From Cupriavidus sp. D384 (GTDB taxonomy: Bacteria; Pseudomonadota; Gammaproteobacteria; Burkholderiales; Burkholderiaceae): a stretch of 64,000 nucleotides of DNA. A model generated the notes under the pieces. That model did no database searches and was not told the origin of the DNA. It saw only the letters and a list, made by a program, of their open reading frames with translations. Below, one piece after another: positions 7,283-18,864 of the stretch; position 1 is the first letter of the stretch, and each line of letters starts with the position of its first letter. The stretch spans positions 1 through 64,000 of the forward strand of contig NZ_BBQI01000010.1 in assembly GCF_001652915.1 (NCBI RefSeq), in the 5' to 3' direction. The position numbers and the translations under genes were made by a program.

Positions 7283-8293
7283 ATGATCCCCTATTCCCTG
7301 CTCGATCTTTCGCCAATCGCGGAAGGCAGCACCGCAGCCCAGGCCATGCACAACACGCTGGACCTGGCCCAGCATGCGGAACGCCTGGGCTTCCGCCGCT
7401 TCTGGCTCGCGGAGCACCACAACATGCCCGGTATCGCCAGCGCGGCCACGGCCGTACTGATCGGCTACGTGGCGCAAGGTACTTCCACCATTCGCGTCGG
7501 CTCGGGCGGCATCATGCTGCCGAACCATTCGCCGCTGGTGGTTGCCGAGCAGTTCGGCACGCTGGCGTCGCTCTATCCGGGCCGCATCGATCTGGGCCTG
7601 GGCCGCGCGCCGGGGTCGGACCAGGCCACGGCACGTGCGCTGCGCCGCCATCTCGATCACGACACCGCCGACAGCTTTCCGCAGGATGTGGAGGAACTGC
7701 AGGCGTACTTCGAAGACGTGCGCCCGGGCCAGCGCGTGCGCGCCGTGCCGGGCGCCGGCCTGAAGGTGCCGCTGTGGCTGCTGGGCTCCAGCCTGTTCAG
7801 CGCCCAGCTGTCTGCCGCGATGGGCTTGCCCTTCGCCTTCGCATCGCATTTCGCCCCGGGCTTCATGCGCCAGGCCGTCGACCTGTACCGCCGCACGTTC
7901 CGGCCGTCCGAACAACTCGACCGGCCGCATGTGATGCTGGGGCTGAACGTGTTCGCCGCCGACACCGGCGACGAGGCGCACCGCCTGTTCAGTTCGCTCC
8001 AGCAGCAGTTCCTGTCGCTGGTGCGCGGCACGCCCGGCCAGCTCAAGCCGCCCGTGGACGACATCAACCGCCTGTGGGACGCCAGCGAAGCCGACCACAT
8101 CCGCCGCTCGCTGGCCTGCTCCGTGGTGGGCGATCCGGCGGCAGTGCGCGAAGGCATCCAGCGTTTTGTCGACGACCTGCGCCCCGACGAACTGATGCTG
8201 ACCGGCCAGATCTACGACCACCAGGCGCGGCTGCATTCGTTCAGGATCGCGGCGGATGCGATGCAGTCGGTGCAGAGGACGGCGGTGATCTGA
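7283..8293 (+). CDS. LLM class flavin-dependent oxidoreductase
   Basis: 336 residues of the bacterial luciferase-like monooxygenase family (F420/FMN TIM barrel). The start at 7283 ([11 protein letters not shown]) is chosen because family members begin at this beta strand; an upstream ATG at 7262 is also in frame. The typical motifs are [13 protein letters not shown], the [14 protein letters not shown] strand-loop, and [15 protein letters not shown] near residue 120. The MsnO8-like subgroup is usual for this pattern. It needs reduced flavin from a partner reductase. The substrate is unknown. It ends at a bidirectional terminator shared with the convergent chemoreceptor gene. Confidence 0.87.
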   Translation: MIPYSLLDLSPIAEGSTAAQAMHNTLDLAQHAERLGFRRFWLAEHHNMPGIASAATAVLIGYVAQGTSTIRVGSGGIMLPNHSPLVVAEQFGTLASLYPGRIDLGLGRAPGSDQATARALRRHLDHDTADSFPQDVEELQAYFEDVRPGQRVRAVPGAGLKVPLWLLGSSLFSAQLSAAMGLPFAFASHFAPGFMRQAVDLYRRTFRPSEQLDRPHVMLGLNVFAADTGDEAHRLFSSLQQQFLSLVRGTPGQLKPPVDDINRLWDASEADHIRRSLACSVVGDPAAVREGIQRFVDDLRPDELMLTGQIYDHQARLHSFRIAADAMQSVQRTAVI

Positions 8294-8324
8294 GCCCGGC
8301 GCGCCGGCAACGGTTCGCCCAAGC

Positions 8325-8353
8325 AAAAACCGCGGCCGAAGCCGCGGTTTTTT
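8325..8353. terminator. Bidirectional intrinsic terminator
   Basis: An 11-bp perfect stem, AAAACCGCGGC/GCCGCGGTTTT, with a CGAA loop has A-tract and T-tract on opposite sides. It therefore serves both the rightward monooxygenase and the leftward chemoreceptor. Confidence 0.85.
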
Positions 8354-8385
8354 GTTGTCCGGATGACGGCGTCTGCCGCGCGTGT

Positions 8386-9948
8386 TCAGACCCGTGCCAG
8401 GCGGAACGTGGACACCGCGCGCATCATCGAGTCGGCTTGCTCCGCCAGCGACTGCGCGGCGGCGGCGGCTTCTTCCACCAGGGCGGCGTTCTGCTGCGTC
8501 ACGGAGTCCATCTGTGTCACGGCCTGGCCCACCTGTTCGATGCCGGTGCTCTGTTCGGCCGACGCGGCGCTGATTTCGCCCATGATGTCGGTCACCCGGC
8601 GGACGGCGCTGACCACTTCGTGCATGGTCTCGCCGGCCTTGGTCACCAGCGTCGAGCCATTGTCCACCTGCGCCACCGAGTTGTCGATCAGCGTCTTGAT
8701 TTCCTTGGCCGCGTTGGCGCTGCGTTGCGCCAGGCTGCGCACCTCGCCCGCCACCACGGCGAAGCCACGGCCCTGTTCGCCGGCACGCGCCGCTTCCACT
8801 GCGGCATTCAACGCCAGGATGTTGGTCTGGAAGGCAATGCCCTCGATCACGCCGATGATGTCGACGATCTGGCGCGATGCCTGGTTGATCTCGCCCATCG
8901 TGGCAACCACCTCGCTGACCACCTCGCCACCACGGTTGGCAATCTCCGACGCATTGACCGCCAGCGCGCTGGCCTGGCGGGCGTTGTCGGCGTTCTGGCG
9001 CACGATGCCGGTCAGTTCTTCCATGCTCGACGCGGTCTGCTCCAGGGCCGAAGCCTGTTCCTCGGTGCGTTGCGACAGGTCGTGGTTGCCTGCCGAGATC
9101 TGGTTGGTCGCCGTGGCGATCGAACCGGCGGCGCCGCGGATATCGCCCAGCGTGGTCGACAGGCGCTGTTGCATCTGCTGCATCGCGGCCAGCACACTGT
9201 GGTGGTCGTCGGCGCGCACCTGCACCGGCACGGTCAGGTCGCCACCGGCAATGCGCGCCACGGCCTCCACGGCGTAGGCCGGTTCACCGCCCAGGCTGCG
9301 CTTGACGGTACGCATGATCATGCCCATCACCGCGGCGATCAGCGCGCCAATCAGCAGCGTGCTCAGGAACGCGTTGATCAGGTTGGCGCGGAAGGCGTCC
9401 TCGATGTCGATCAGGAACACGCCGGTACAGACGAACCAGTCCCAGTCGGCCACGTGGCGGCCGTAGGTCAGCTTGCGCTGCGGATTCTCGGTGCCGGGCA
9501 GGCGGCCGCGATAGGTGGAAAAGCCGGCGTCCTCGCCGGTGGTGCGGCGCGCGCCCTCGATGATGGCGCGGTACACGAACACACCGTCCGGGTCCTTGAA
9601 TTCGCCAACCAAATTGCCTTCGGTCTGCGGCAGGCCCGGGTTCAGGATCACCTGCGGCCTGGAGTCGACAATGAACAGGTAGCCGTTCTGGCCGAAGCGC
9701 ATGGCGCGCAGGGCGTCCTTGGCGGCTTTCTGGGCGTCTTCCTTCGACATCGTGCCCTTGGCGGCGCGATCGGCATACAGCTTGACGATGCCTTCGCCAG
9801 TGGCCACCAGCGACTGCAGGCCGTCGCGGCGCTCGGCCATCATCACGGACTTGGTGTGGAACGCGTTCCAGGCGCCGAGCGCGAGCAGCAGCACCCACAT
9901 GACGGCGAGTGCCGCCCAGAGTTTGGCATTGAGGGTAAGTCGGTTCAT
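8386..9948 (-). CDS. Methyl-accepting chemotaxis protein
   Basis: 520 residues. Transmembrane helix 1 (about 9-29) follows [12 protein letters not shown] periplasmic single-Cache sensor (about 35-185, with [16 protein letters not shown] and a [11 protein letters not shown] end) leads to TM2 (about 190-212), a HAMP region and the cytoplasmic signalling hairpin. The conserved kinase-contact tip is present at roughly 360-395 ([20 protein letters not shown]). It has no CheR-binding pentapeptide at the C-terminus. The ATG at 9948 is chosen because it starts the signal anchor. Cache domains of this type often bind small organic acids; the ligand here is unknown. A weak sigma-28-like -10 (GCCGTTAT at 10027-10020) lies upstream. 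Confidence 0.92.
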   Translation of the reverse strand: MNRLTLNAKLWAALAVMWVLLLALGAWNAFHTKSVMMAERRDGLQSLVATGEGIVKLYADRAAKGTMSKEDAQKAAKDALRAMRFGQNGYLFIVDSRPQVILNPGLPQTEGNLVGEFKDPDGVFVYRAIIEGARRTTGEDAGFSTYRGRLPGTENPQRKLTYGRHVADWDWFVCTGVFLIDIEDAFRANLINAFLSTLLIGALIAAVMGMIMRTVKRSLGGEPAYAVEAVARIAGGDLTVPVQVRADDHHSVLAAMQQMQQRLSTTLGDIRGAAGSIATATNQISAGNHDLSQRTEEQASALEQTASSMEELTGIVRQNADNARQASALAVNASEIANRGGEVVSEVVATMGEINQASRQIVDIIGVIEGIAFQTNILALNAAVEAARAGEQGRGFAVVAGEVRSLAQRSANAAKEIKTLIDNSVAQVDNGSTLVTKAGETMHEVVSAVRRVTDIMGEISAASAEQSTGIEQVGQAVTQMDSVTQQNAALVEEAAAAAQSLAEQADSMMRAVSTFRLARV

Positions 9949-10124
9949 GATGCGACAGGCTGAGGTGTATGGGAGAACTTCGCGGGACCCTTCTCGGGAG
10001 GTCTTCGTTTGCCTCAGAGATAACGGCATTTGCGGCGCGGCTTTTTAGCACCAGACTGGCGCATGCCGTAAGCTGCACGTGAACCCCGCAATCAGACCTT
10101 GCCAGGCCAACCTTTCGAGCCGCC
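9949..10124. other. Divergent promoter region, weak sigma-28-like site
   Basis: Between the leftward chemoreceptor and the rightward lipoate ligase-like gene. On the minus strand GCCGTTAT (10027-10020) matches the flagellar -10 GCCGATAA at six of eight positions. A TAAA tract (10047-10044) is 16 rather than 15 bases upstream, so the match is imperfect. Confidence 0.3.
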
Positions 10125-10883
10125 ATGACCTTGATGCACGCCACGACGTTTTCGTTTGTCGATCCGGATCCCGCCGAAACCGATCCGCTGCAGGGCGAAC
10201 TGGCGCTGCTGGACCACGCCGCCCGCTCGGGGCCGGTGGCGCAGTTGTGGGAAGCCCCGCTGTCGCTGGTGATACCGCGCAGCTACCTGCGCCAGCCCGG
10301 CATCGACGCCGCCCGCGCGGACTTTGCCGCCCAGGGGTGTCCGGTCTGGCTGCGCATGTCGGGCGGCGGCCTGGTGCCACAGGGGCCGGGCATCCTCAAT
10401 GTCAGCCTGGCCTATGCCGTGCCCAAGGGCGCCGCCACGTGGATGGAGCCGGTGTACCTGCACCTGTGCGAGGTAATCGCCGCGGGCCTGCGTCAGGTTG
10501 GCGTGGAAACGCACTGGCAGGCGGTGGAGGGATCCTTCTGCGACGGGCGGTACAACCTGGCATGGGGTCCTGGCGACCGGGCACGCAAGATTGCCGGTAC
10601 CGCGCAGTACTGGCGGCGGGCGCCGGCCGATGTGCAGACGCCCGACGGGCAGCGCCACCTGGTGCTGGCGCACGCCATCCTGCTCGTGGATGCCGATCCG
10701 GAAGAGATCAACGCGCGCGCGAATGCGTTCGAAGCGGCGATCGGCAGCGGGCGGCATTATGACCCGGCAAAGGTGGTCAGTGTCAGCGAAGCCGCCGGGC
10801 TGGACGACGCCAGCGGGCTCACCGCACGCGTGGCGTCGGCAATACAGGCGGCCATTGCGGCCACCACGCCGCCCGGTAACTAG
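10125..10883 (+). CDS. Lipoate--protein ligase family protein
   Basis: 252 residues with the biotin/lipoate ligase (BPL/LplA/LipB) catalytic fold. Visible motifs are the substrate loop RMSGGGLVPQGPGILNVSL (about 77-95), corresponding to the RRxSGGGxVxHxxGxLN of lipoate ligases, and the lysine motif RKIAGTAQYWRR (about 152-163). It lacks the C-terminal accessory domain of LplA. Family members attach lipoate or octanoate to E2 and GcvH subunits, or serve as amidotransferases. It stands alone, convergent with the DUF3047 gene 10 bases away. The exact acyl donor is not determinable. Confidence 0.78.
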   Translation: MTLMHATTFSFVDPDPAETDPLQGELALLDHAARSGPVAQLWEAPLSLVIPRSYLRQPGIDAARADFAAQGCPVWLRMSGGGLVPQGPGILNVSLAYAVPKGAATWMEPVYLHLCEVIAAGLRQVGVETHWQAVEGSFCDGRYNLAWGPGDRARKIAGTAQYWRRAPADVQTPDGQRHLVLAHAILLVDADPEEINARANAFEAAIGSGRHYDPAKVVSVSEAAGLDDASGLTARVASAIQAAIAATTPPGN

Positions 10884-10893
10884 GGCGCCGGTG

Positions 10894-11613
10894 CTACTTG
10901 CCCGGCTGGAAGCCGATGTCCCCGTACCAGGCCCGCGCCGTGGTGCCGGTGTTGTCGGTATCGGTCAGGATGCCGTAGCCGGTGAGCTTGCCGGGCGCCT
11001 CGTGGAACACCTTCTGAAAATCGCTGACCACGTTGCGGCGCAGGCTCTGCCATTTGCCGGGCTCGCCGCCCACCACGATCATCTGCACGCGGCTGGTATG
11101 CGGATTGGCGATGATGGTGCCCACCGGCGCGCTATTGGTCCAGATATACATCAGCGTGGCATAGGGCAGCTTCTCGCCTGTCGCGCTGGCGGCCAGCGCC
11201 TCGGCGCGGTCGCCGACCGACAGGTTGCTGCTGCGGCCGTCGAAGGAGAACACCAGGCGGGCCGGCGCATCCTCCTTGGCGCCCACGCTGTTGTCGGCCC
11301 CCGGAATGGGCGCCGCCACCTTCCAGCGCCATTCCACCACCGGCGTCCGCGACAGATCGACATCGCCTTCATGCACCAGGCCCGACGCGGCGCCATCGGC
11401 ATCGGCCTGCAGCACCGTGGTACCGTTCGAGGCCACCAGCGTATAACGGGTGAGCTTCTTGCCGGACACCACGGGGCGGTTTTGCCAGCCGTCGGGCAGC
11501 GGGCCGCCGGGCTTGCCGGCCGAGAACGACACGCCGGGCCCGTCCGCCATGGCCGGCACGGCGGCGCAGCACAGCAGGACGGACAACAGGACAGCAATGG
11601 GGGGGCGCACCAT
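10894..11613 (-). CDS. DUF3047 family exported protein
   Basis: 239 residues with a clear Sec signal peptide (MVRPPIAVLLSVLLCCAAVPAMA, cleavage about residue 23). The mature part matches the DUF3047 pattern: a VVEWRWKV strand, DAPARLVFSFDG, YATLMYIWTNSAPVGTII and an ending GDIGF. The family is predicted to be beta-sandwich and periplasmic, with no defined biochemical role. It is transcribed convergently with the lipoate ligase-like gene and divergently from the small membrane protein at 11779. Confidence 0.82.
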   Translation of the reverse strand: MVRPPIAVLLSVLLCCAAVPAMADGPGVSFSAGKPGGPLPDGWQNRPVVSGKKLTRYTLVASNGTTVLQADADGAASGLVHEGDVDLSRTPVVEWRWKVAAPIPGADNSVGAKEDAPARLVFSFDGRSSNLSVGDRAEALAASATGEKLPYATLMYIWTNSAPVGTIIANPHTSRVQMIVVGGEPGKWQSLRRNVVSDFQKVFHEAPGKLTGYGILTDTDNTGTTARAWYGDIGFQPGK

Positions 11614-11778
11614 GGGGACTGCCTTCGTATTCAGGGTGAAAGGGGCTCGCGGAAGCTTCGCGAATTCCCAACCATTCTAGGTAGCGGGCCGGGAGCGTGC
11701 CGTGAGCCGGCGGCTGATTGCGCGATCGGATGGGCGCTGACACATCCCGGCGACGGGAAACCAAAGGGAAATGCGGGA

Positions 11779-11997
11779 ATGGGACTGCTGATTGAAGCCA
11801 TCGGCTGGCTGTTCATGGAACTGATCTTCTACGGCGTGTTCTATGCCATCGGCTGGGTCGTGCTGATGACCGTGACCTTCGGACGCTATCCGGGCAGCTG
11901 GCGTGGACCCGACAGCTATCACGATGCCGAGTGGACGGCCTTTGCTGGATTTATCGCCACGGTCATCGTCGTGGTCATTGTTGTGAAATCGCTTTGA
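11779..11997 (+). CDS. Small two-helix inner membrane protein
   Basis: 72 residues with two hydrophobic segments (about 3-32 and 52-70) flanking a polar loop, [19 protein letters not shown]. The start ATG 11779 has AAGGGAA about 9 bases upstream. The family is unrecognised, though small proteins of this pattern are common in Cupriavidus and Ralstonia. It ends 35 bases before the deacetylase lipoprotein gene and may be cotranscribed with it. Confidence 0.6.
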   Translation: MGLLIEAIGWLFMELIFYGVFYAIGWVVLMTVTFGRYPGSWRGPDSYHDAEWTAFAGFIATVIVVVIVVKSL

Positions 11998-12032
11998 AGA
12001 TCACTTTTACCTTGCGCCCTCCTGCCCTGTCC

Positions 12033-12890
12033 ATGTTCCACCCCCTCGTCGCAGCAGCCATGGCGGCCGCCGCGCTGGCCCTGTCGGGCTGCGCGCTGGG
12101 ACCGGTGACCCCGCTACCACCCGACACCGCCGCCGGCCTGGCGCCGGTGCGCTTCCTGCTGACGTTCGACGATGGTCCGGACACCGGCCCCTACGGCGGC
12201 ACGCCGCTGATCCTGGGCCAGCTGGCCGACAACCCGGTGACGCCGGGCGTCACGGCAATCTTCTTTGTCCAGACCGAGCATCCGCGTCGCGGCGGCGGGC
12301 CCGAGGGCCGCGCACAGATGCACGAAACCTGTGCGCAGGGCCAGTTGATGGCCGTCCACAGCGGCATGGCCGGCGGCCACATTCCCCATACGAAGCTGGC
12401 ACCCGATGTCCTGGCGGCGTCGCTGCGACGCGGCCAGGCCGACATCGCGGCCCAGTGCGGCCAGGCACTTGCCGTGGTGCGGCCGCCCGACTGGGCGTAC
12501 AGCGCCGGCACACAGGCCGTGTACGCCCAGGCGGGGCTGGGCATGCTGATGGCCGACGCCAATGCGCGCGACGGCAAGATCTATGGCTGGACCATCAGCC
12601 TGCGCCGACGCCCGCACATGCGCCACGAACTGGAGCACGTCGGACAGGCGATGGCAGCCCACCGGTTGCCGGCCGTGGACGGCGTGACGCCGGTGATCGT
12701 GGCGTTCCACGATCCCAACGGCTTCACGGCATCGCACATGACGGAATATCTGCGCATCCTGGTGGAGACCGCCCGCGACAACGGCTTGCCACTGGCCGAC
12801 CCCCCGTTCTATACCGATACACAGGCAGCCGCGCGCGCGGCACTGGCACGCGCGGCCGCAGGCGTCTACGCACGCGAAAGCTGGCCCTGA
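12033..12890 (+). CDS. Polysaccharide deacetylase family lipoprotein
   Basis: 285 residues. The N-terminus is a lipoprotein signal with lipobox LSGC (Cys about 21). A NodB-like deacetylase domain follows: motif 1 LLTFDDGPD (metal-binding Asp pair), the motif 2 region FFVQTEHP and HSGMAGGH, and the motif 3 region VRPPDWAYS. The HSxxH spacing of motif 2 is altered (HSGMAGGH), so metal binding should be verified. It probably acts on a cell-envelope glycan from the outer or inner membrane. ATG 12033 is chosen since it begins the signal peptide. Confidence 0.78.
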   Translation: MFHPLVAAAMAAAALALSGCALGPVTPLPPDTAAGLAPVRFLLTFDDGPDTGPYGGTPLILGQLADNPVTPGVTAIFFVQTEHPRRGGGPEGRAQMHETCAQGQLMAVHSGMAGGHIPHTKLAPDVLAASLRRGQADIAAQCGQALAVVRPPDWAYSAGTQAVYAQAGLGMLMADANARDGKIYGWTISLRRRPHMRHELEHVGQAMAAHRLPAVDGVTPVIVAFHDPNGFTASHMTEYLRILVETARDNGLPLADPPFYTDTQAAARAALARAAAGVYARESWP

Positions 12891-12985
12891 TTTCCCGCTA
12901 TGCCTTATGCGGCATGGGGAAATACGCGCGTGTCGCGGAAGTGCTACGCTTATCGGCCCGTGGTGCCCATACCAGGAGAAACACC

Positions 12986-15091
<2,106 letters not shown>

Positions 15092-15225
15092 GCTGCCCCG
15101 GGCCTCGGGGCCTGACGGCAGCGCGGCGCGCCGGCCCGCTGGCGCGCCGCCGATGTACCCCGGTTCGTCACATGACGGTGGCACGATGGTCCACCGGTCC
15201 CTCTTCGCAACGGAAGGAGCGCATC
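15092..15225. other. Intergenic GC hairpin without T-tract
   Basis: After fusA there is a strong GC-rich inverted repeat (GGCGCGCC copies near 15129 and 15143) with no following T-run. It could act as a transcript-stabilising or pausing hairpin. The rest is the leader of the small membrane protein gene. Confidence 0.4.
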
Positions 15226-15477
15226 ATGATGGCTTTTCTCGGTACGGTATTCGTTGGCCTGATCGTCGGACTGATTGCACGGGCCATCAAGCCCGGCGAC
15301 GACAAGATGGGCTGGATCATGACCATCGTCCTCGGCGTGCTGGGTGCGCTGCTGGCCGGCTATGTGGGACGTGCGATGGGTTTCTACCGCGCAGGCGAAC
15401 CGATAGGCTGGATTGCCTCGATCATCGGCGCGATCGTTCTGCTATTTATTTACGACGCGGTCCGCCGCAAGCATTAG
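15226..15477 (+). CDS. GlsB/YeaQ/YmgE family membrane protein
   Basis: 83 residues with three hydrophobic segments and the family signature: an early G-x-x-x-G-rich helix (FVGLIVGLIARAIKPGDD), GWIMTIVLGVLGALLAGYVG and a C-terminal GWIASIIGAIVLLFIYD helix. These small inner-membrane proteins are called transglycosylase-associated and are often stress-induced. Their activity is unproven. The start ATG 15226 has GGAAGGAG 6 bases upstream. Its last 36 bases overlap the 3' end of the convergent penicillin-binding protein gene. Confidence 0.88.
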   Translation: MMAFLGTVFVGLIVGLIARAIKPGDDKMGWIMTIVLGVLGALLAGYVGRAMGFYRAGEPIGWIASIIGAIVLLFIYDAVRRKH

Positions 15478-18400
15478 GCTCGACTGTGCCCGGTCATCGG
15501 CTGGCGGCGCCACGAGCGCCGTCGATGGCTGGATGGTCATCGTGCTCGTGTCCTGGCAGCGCAGCAGCGTGGCATCGCTGCCCGGCGCGGCCATGGCCGT
15601 GATCTGCGGGGCCAGCGCCCGCAACACCCGCACCGCCAGCGCGCTGGTGAACGAGTAACGCGCTGCGTACGGCTCGCGCACGTGCAGCGTGACCGTACCG
15701 AAATAGCGGTTGCCCACCAGGAAGACGAACGTCGCCGAGCGGTTCACCGTGCGCGACGAGATCACGCGTCCACCCGGCCCGTAAGTCTGGAAGACCTGCT
15801 CGCCCGTGCCGGTCTTGCCGGCAATCTGCAGCGGCGCCCCCTGCGGCTGGCCCTTGCGGTTCAGCGGCACGAATGCGCCGTTGATCGACTTGGCCGTACC
15901 CCGCTCCACCACATCCAGCATCGACTGCCGCACCAGCACGGCGATTTCAGGCGCGATCAGCGGCTTGCCGGGGCTGGGCTGCAGGCTGTACGTCGTGGCA
16001 TACGGCGTGGCCGATGCGAACGCAAACATGCGTACCGTGGACGGCTGTGCATCCACGCCATTGTTCAGGATGATGCCGGCCAGCTCCGCGAGTGCCGATG
16101 GCCGGTCGCCCGACGCACCGATCGAGGTGGCGTACGACGGCGTCAGCGAATCGAACGGATACCCCAGCCGCTGCCAGCGCCTGGCAATCTTCTCGAAGGC
16201 CTCGCGTTCCAGCAGCGTGCGGATGCGGCCATCCTGACCCAGCTTGCTGCGCGTCTTGAACAGCCACACATACACGGCCTGGCGTTCGGACGCGCTCTGC
16301 TGCAGCACATCCTTCAGCGGGGCGTCGGGATGGGTGCCCAGGTATTCCACCATCCAGAGCTCAAGCGGATGGATCCGTGACAGATAGCCACGGTCGTTGA
16401 GGTTGAACTTGTCGTGGCCGTACTTGGCGTAGAGCTTCTGCAGGTCATCGTCATCGAACTTCTGCTTGGGCATCCACTGCCGCAGCGTGCGGGCGAAGGT
16501 CTCGTAGTCGGTATTGGGGCGCGCGCTCAGCAACGCCACCGACAGCCGCACCGCGCCCAGATGCGGCGTGGGCTGCTTTACGCGGCCAAGCAGCACCTGC
16601 AGCCGCTCGTCGTTGGTCTTGCCACGATAGCGCTGCCAGAAATTCACCATGAAGGCGCTGCCTTCCTCGTCGGCGAAACGCTCCAGGTACGGGCGGCGGC
16701 CCGGGTCGTTACGATCCTCGATCAGCGAGCTGGCCTCGGGATGCGCCAGGAAGACCTCGTAGCGCACGATATCGCGCATCATGCGGATGAACACGAGATT
16801 GACCGAATGCTGGAACGCGACGCGCACGGTCATCTGCCGCTCGCCTTCCCACTTCTCGAAATTCGTGAAGCTTTGCATGCCGCCGCCGGTGTAGAACGCT
16901 TCGCCGGGATTGCCCGAGTACTTGCGCTCCATCGCGGCGTCCAGCATGGCGGCCCGTTCGCGATCCGCCGGCTTGGCCTTGATCAGGTAGTCGACGGCCC
17001 AGCGCGTCAGCGTGTCCTGGCGCGGCACCTGCACCGCCTTCAACTCGGCCACGCTCATGTCCGCATAGCGGTCGTGCAGCTCGTTGATGATTTCCAGATA
17101 CGTCACCAGCGTACGCAGCTTGGCGGTGGAACCCAGGTTCAGCCGCGCACCGGCATTGATATCGAACGGCTGGTCGACATTATCGGTCTGCACCCGCACG
17201 ACGGCTGCGTTGCCGACGCGCTCGAACAGCGTGAAGCTGGCCACGAGCCGCGACGGGTCGTCGCGCTCCTGAAGCAGGTTCTTGCCATACAGCCCCATTT
17301 CGTGGGCGCCGTCCTTGGTGCCCACGCGCAGCAGGGTTTCGGTGACCTTGCGCTGGGCCTCGCGGTTGATGGTGCTGTCGACGGTCAGGTCGAGCCGGTC
17401 GAGGTCGTAGCGGCTGTCCACATGCAGCATGTGCTGCACATCGTTGCGCACCTGGTTGATGGCCTTGCGCGTGACCCAGGGGTCGGGCACGGGCCGCTGC
17501 GGCGGCGCCGACTTGTCCAGCGATTGCGCCAGCGCTGCGTCGCGCAGTTCCGGCGTGATGGCGTTGGCCGATGCCAGCAGGCGCAGGTAGCTGCCCGTCA
17601 GCGCGTCCAGGTTGGTATCGTCCCGCCGCAGGTGGTAGGACGGGCGCCGCTGCGAAATGATCAGCGACAGCACCCGCTTGTACACCTGCGCCGCGCGTGG
17701 CGACGGATTGCGCGCGTCCATCTCGCGCAGCAACTGGTTGGCTTCGGCGAAGTCCTCGCCATACCAGACGTACAGCGCATCGCCCACGCCCTCGATTTCG
17801 CCATGGCCCGAACGCGCCGACAGCGGCACCGTGTTGACGTAGTCAACCACGATATTCTCGCGCGCCCGCTGCGTGTCCGGCCCGTCGTGGTAAGCGCGCA
17901 GTGAAGCGGAGGTCATCTGGCGCAGCTTGTCAGCAATCGACTGCGTCTTGCCTTCGGGCGAATGCCGGTATTTCTCGATCTGCGTGGCCAGCGTGCTGCC
18001 GCCGGGCTGGCGGTGGCCGCGATCCACCAGGCGGATACCCTGGTCCATCACCGCACGCGAAAACCGACGCCAGTCCAGCGCCGGATTCATCATCGGGTAT
18101 TCGGGATTGAGCAGGTTCTGGTTCTCGACGAACAACAGCGACGTGACCAGCACCTTCGGAATCGAATCGAAATTCTCGTATTGCCGCTGCGGATAGCGGT
18201 CATACGACATCGTCAGCGCGTTGCAGTCGCGAATCAGCAACCCGGCCTGGGTCTTTTCCCGGTATGGCGGAAAAATGCCCTGGTCCATCAGACGGACCAT
18301 GTCATATGACATACGCGATTGCGATGTCGTGACATAGCCCTCTCGAAGTAGTCGTTCGCCGAATTCGCCCAGGCGCTCGTAGCCAAGGCGCAGATCGTAG

Positions 18401-18663
18401 GGACCGGAGTGCGGATAGCGGATGCTGTCGCTGGGGCCGGGCAGAATTTCGTAGGTCAATGACTTGCCCAGCCGACTCATGTAGCGAGCCTGCCATTGAG
18501 AAGTCTGAGCCTCGTTGGTGACGAGGCTCACGACAATGTACGCGCCGCCGCATACGGCGACTGCCATCCCTGCAAGGATCCAGCCACGACGTGACACGTT
18601 TCGCATCCGGTTGCGCCGGGCCCACCGTTTCGGCAGGCGTCGCCGGCTCAAAGCCTGCGCCAC
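15442..18663 (-). CDS. Class A penicillin-binding protein (bifunctional transglycosylase/transpeptidase)
   Basis: 1073 residues. A cationic N-terminus and a signal anchor (about 26-48) are followed by a glycosyltransferase family 51 domain (FVENQNLLN, with catalytic-type Glu, then GGSTLATQIEKY). The transpeptidase domain has Ser512-x-x-Lys515 (GSTAKLRT), Ser620-Val-Asn622 and Lys949-Thr-Gly. It is larger than typical PBP1a (about 800-850). The extra length lies between the SxN and KTG motifs, an insertion of about 250 residues rich in charged helices. It polymerises and crosslinks peptidoglycan in the periplasm. Its C-terminus overlaps the convergent small membrane gene. It is a non-housekeeping class A PBP by divergence of its EDxxF motif. 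Confidence 0.87.
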   Translation of the reverse strand: MAQALSRRRLPKRWARRNRMRNVSRRGWILAGMAVAVCGGAYIVVSLVTNEAQTSQWQARYMSRLGKSLTYEILPGPSDSIRYPHSGPYDLRLGYERLGEFGERLLREGYVTTSQSRMSYDMVRLMDQGIFPPYREKTQAGLLIRDCNALTMSYDRYPQRQYENFDSIPKVLVTSLLFVENQNLLNPEYPMMNPALDWRRFSRAVMDQGIRLVDRGHRQPGGSTLATQIEKYRHSPEGKTQSIADKLRQMTSASLRAYHDGPDTQRARENIVVDYVNTVPLSARSGHGEIEGVGDALYVWYGEDFAEANQLLREMDARNPSPRAAQVYKRVLSLIISQRRPSYHLRRDDTNLDALTGSYLRLLASANAITPELRDAALAQSLDKSAPPQRPVPDPWVTRKAINQVRNDVQHMLHVDSRYDLDRLDLTVDSTINREAQRKVTETLLRVGTKDGAHEMGLYGKNLLQERDDPSRLVASFTLFERVGNAAVVRVQTDNVDQPFDINAGARLNLGSTAKLRTLVTYLEIINELHDRYADMSVAELKAVQVPRQDTLTRWAVDYLIKAKPADRERAAMLDAAMERKYSGNPGEAFYTGGGMQSFTNFEKWEGERQMTVRVAFQHSVNLVFIRMMRDIVRYEVFLAHPEASSLIEDRNDPGRRPYLERFADEEGSAFMVNFWQRYRGKTNDERLQVLLGRVKQPTPHLGAVRLSVALLSARPNTDYETFARTLRQWMPKQKFDDDDLQKLYAKYGHDKFNLNDRGYLSRIHPLELWMVEYLGTHPDAPLKDVLQQSASERQAVYVWLFKTRSKLGQDGRIRTLLEREAFEKIARRWQRLGYPFDSLTPSYATSIGASGDRPSALAELAGIILNNGVDAQPSTVRMFAFASATPYATTYSLQPSPGKPLIAPEIAVLVRQSMLDVVERGTAKSINGAFVPLNRKGQPQGAPLQIAGKTGTGEQVFQTYGPGGRVISSRTVNRSATFVFLVGNRYFGTVTLHVREPYAARYSFTSALAVRVLRALAPQITAMAAPGSDATLLRCQDTSTMTIQPSTALVAPPADDRAQSSLMLAADRVVNK

Positions 18664-18864
18664 ATGGCCTTCATCTGAAGGCCACCGCGTGTATTTATAT
18701 TACGCGTATCGGCTGCGGAATGTGCGACGGAAGTTCGCGCCCGCACGTATTCAAACGCATGGGCGTGCGTGCCGCGCAACAGGCAGCTTGGGCATCACAC
18801 CCGTATGCATTTCAGGGTGGCGATGCCGGCTGCCTTTGTCGTTTTTACGCGAAGGGGGCTTCGC

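Noticed and set aside
7255..9963. A 902-codon open frame on the plus strand
   Set aside because: It runs out of frame over the monooxygenase and antisense over the chemoreceptor, both of which have clear family motifs.
15122..15155. GGCGCGCC inverted copies as an attachment site or terminator
   Set aside because: No T-run and no mobile gene nearby; most likely a simple GC hairpin.
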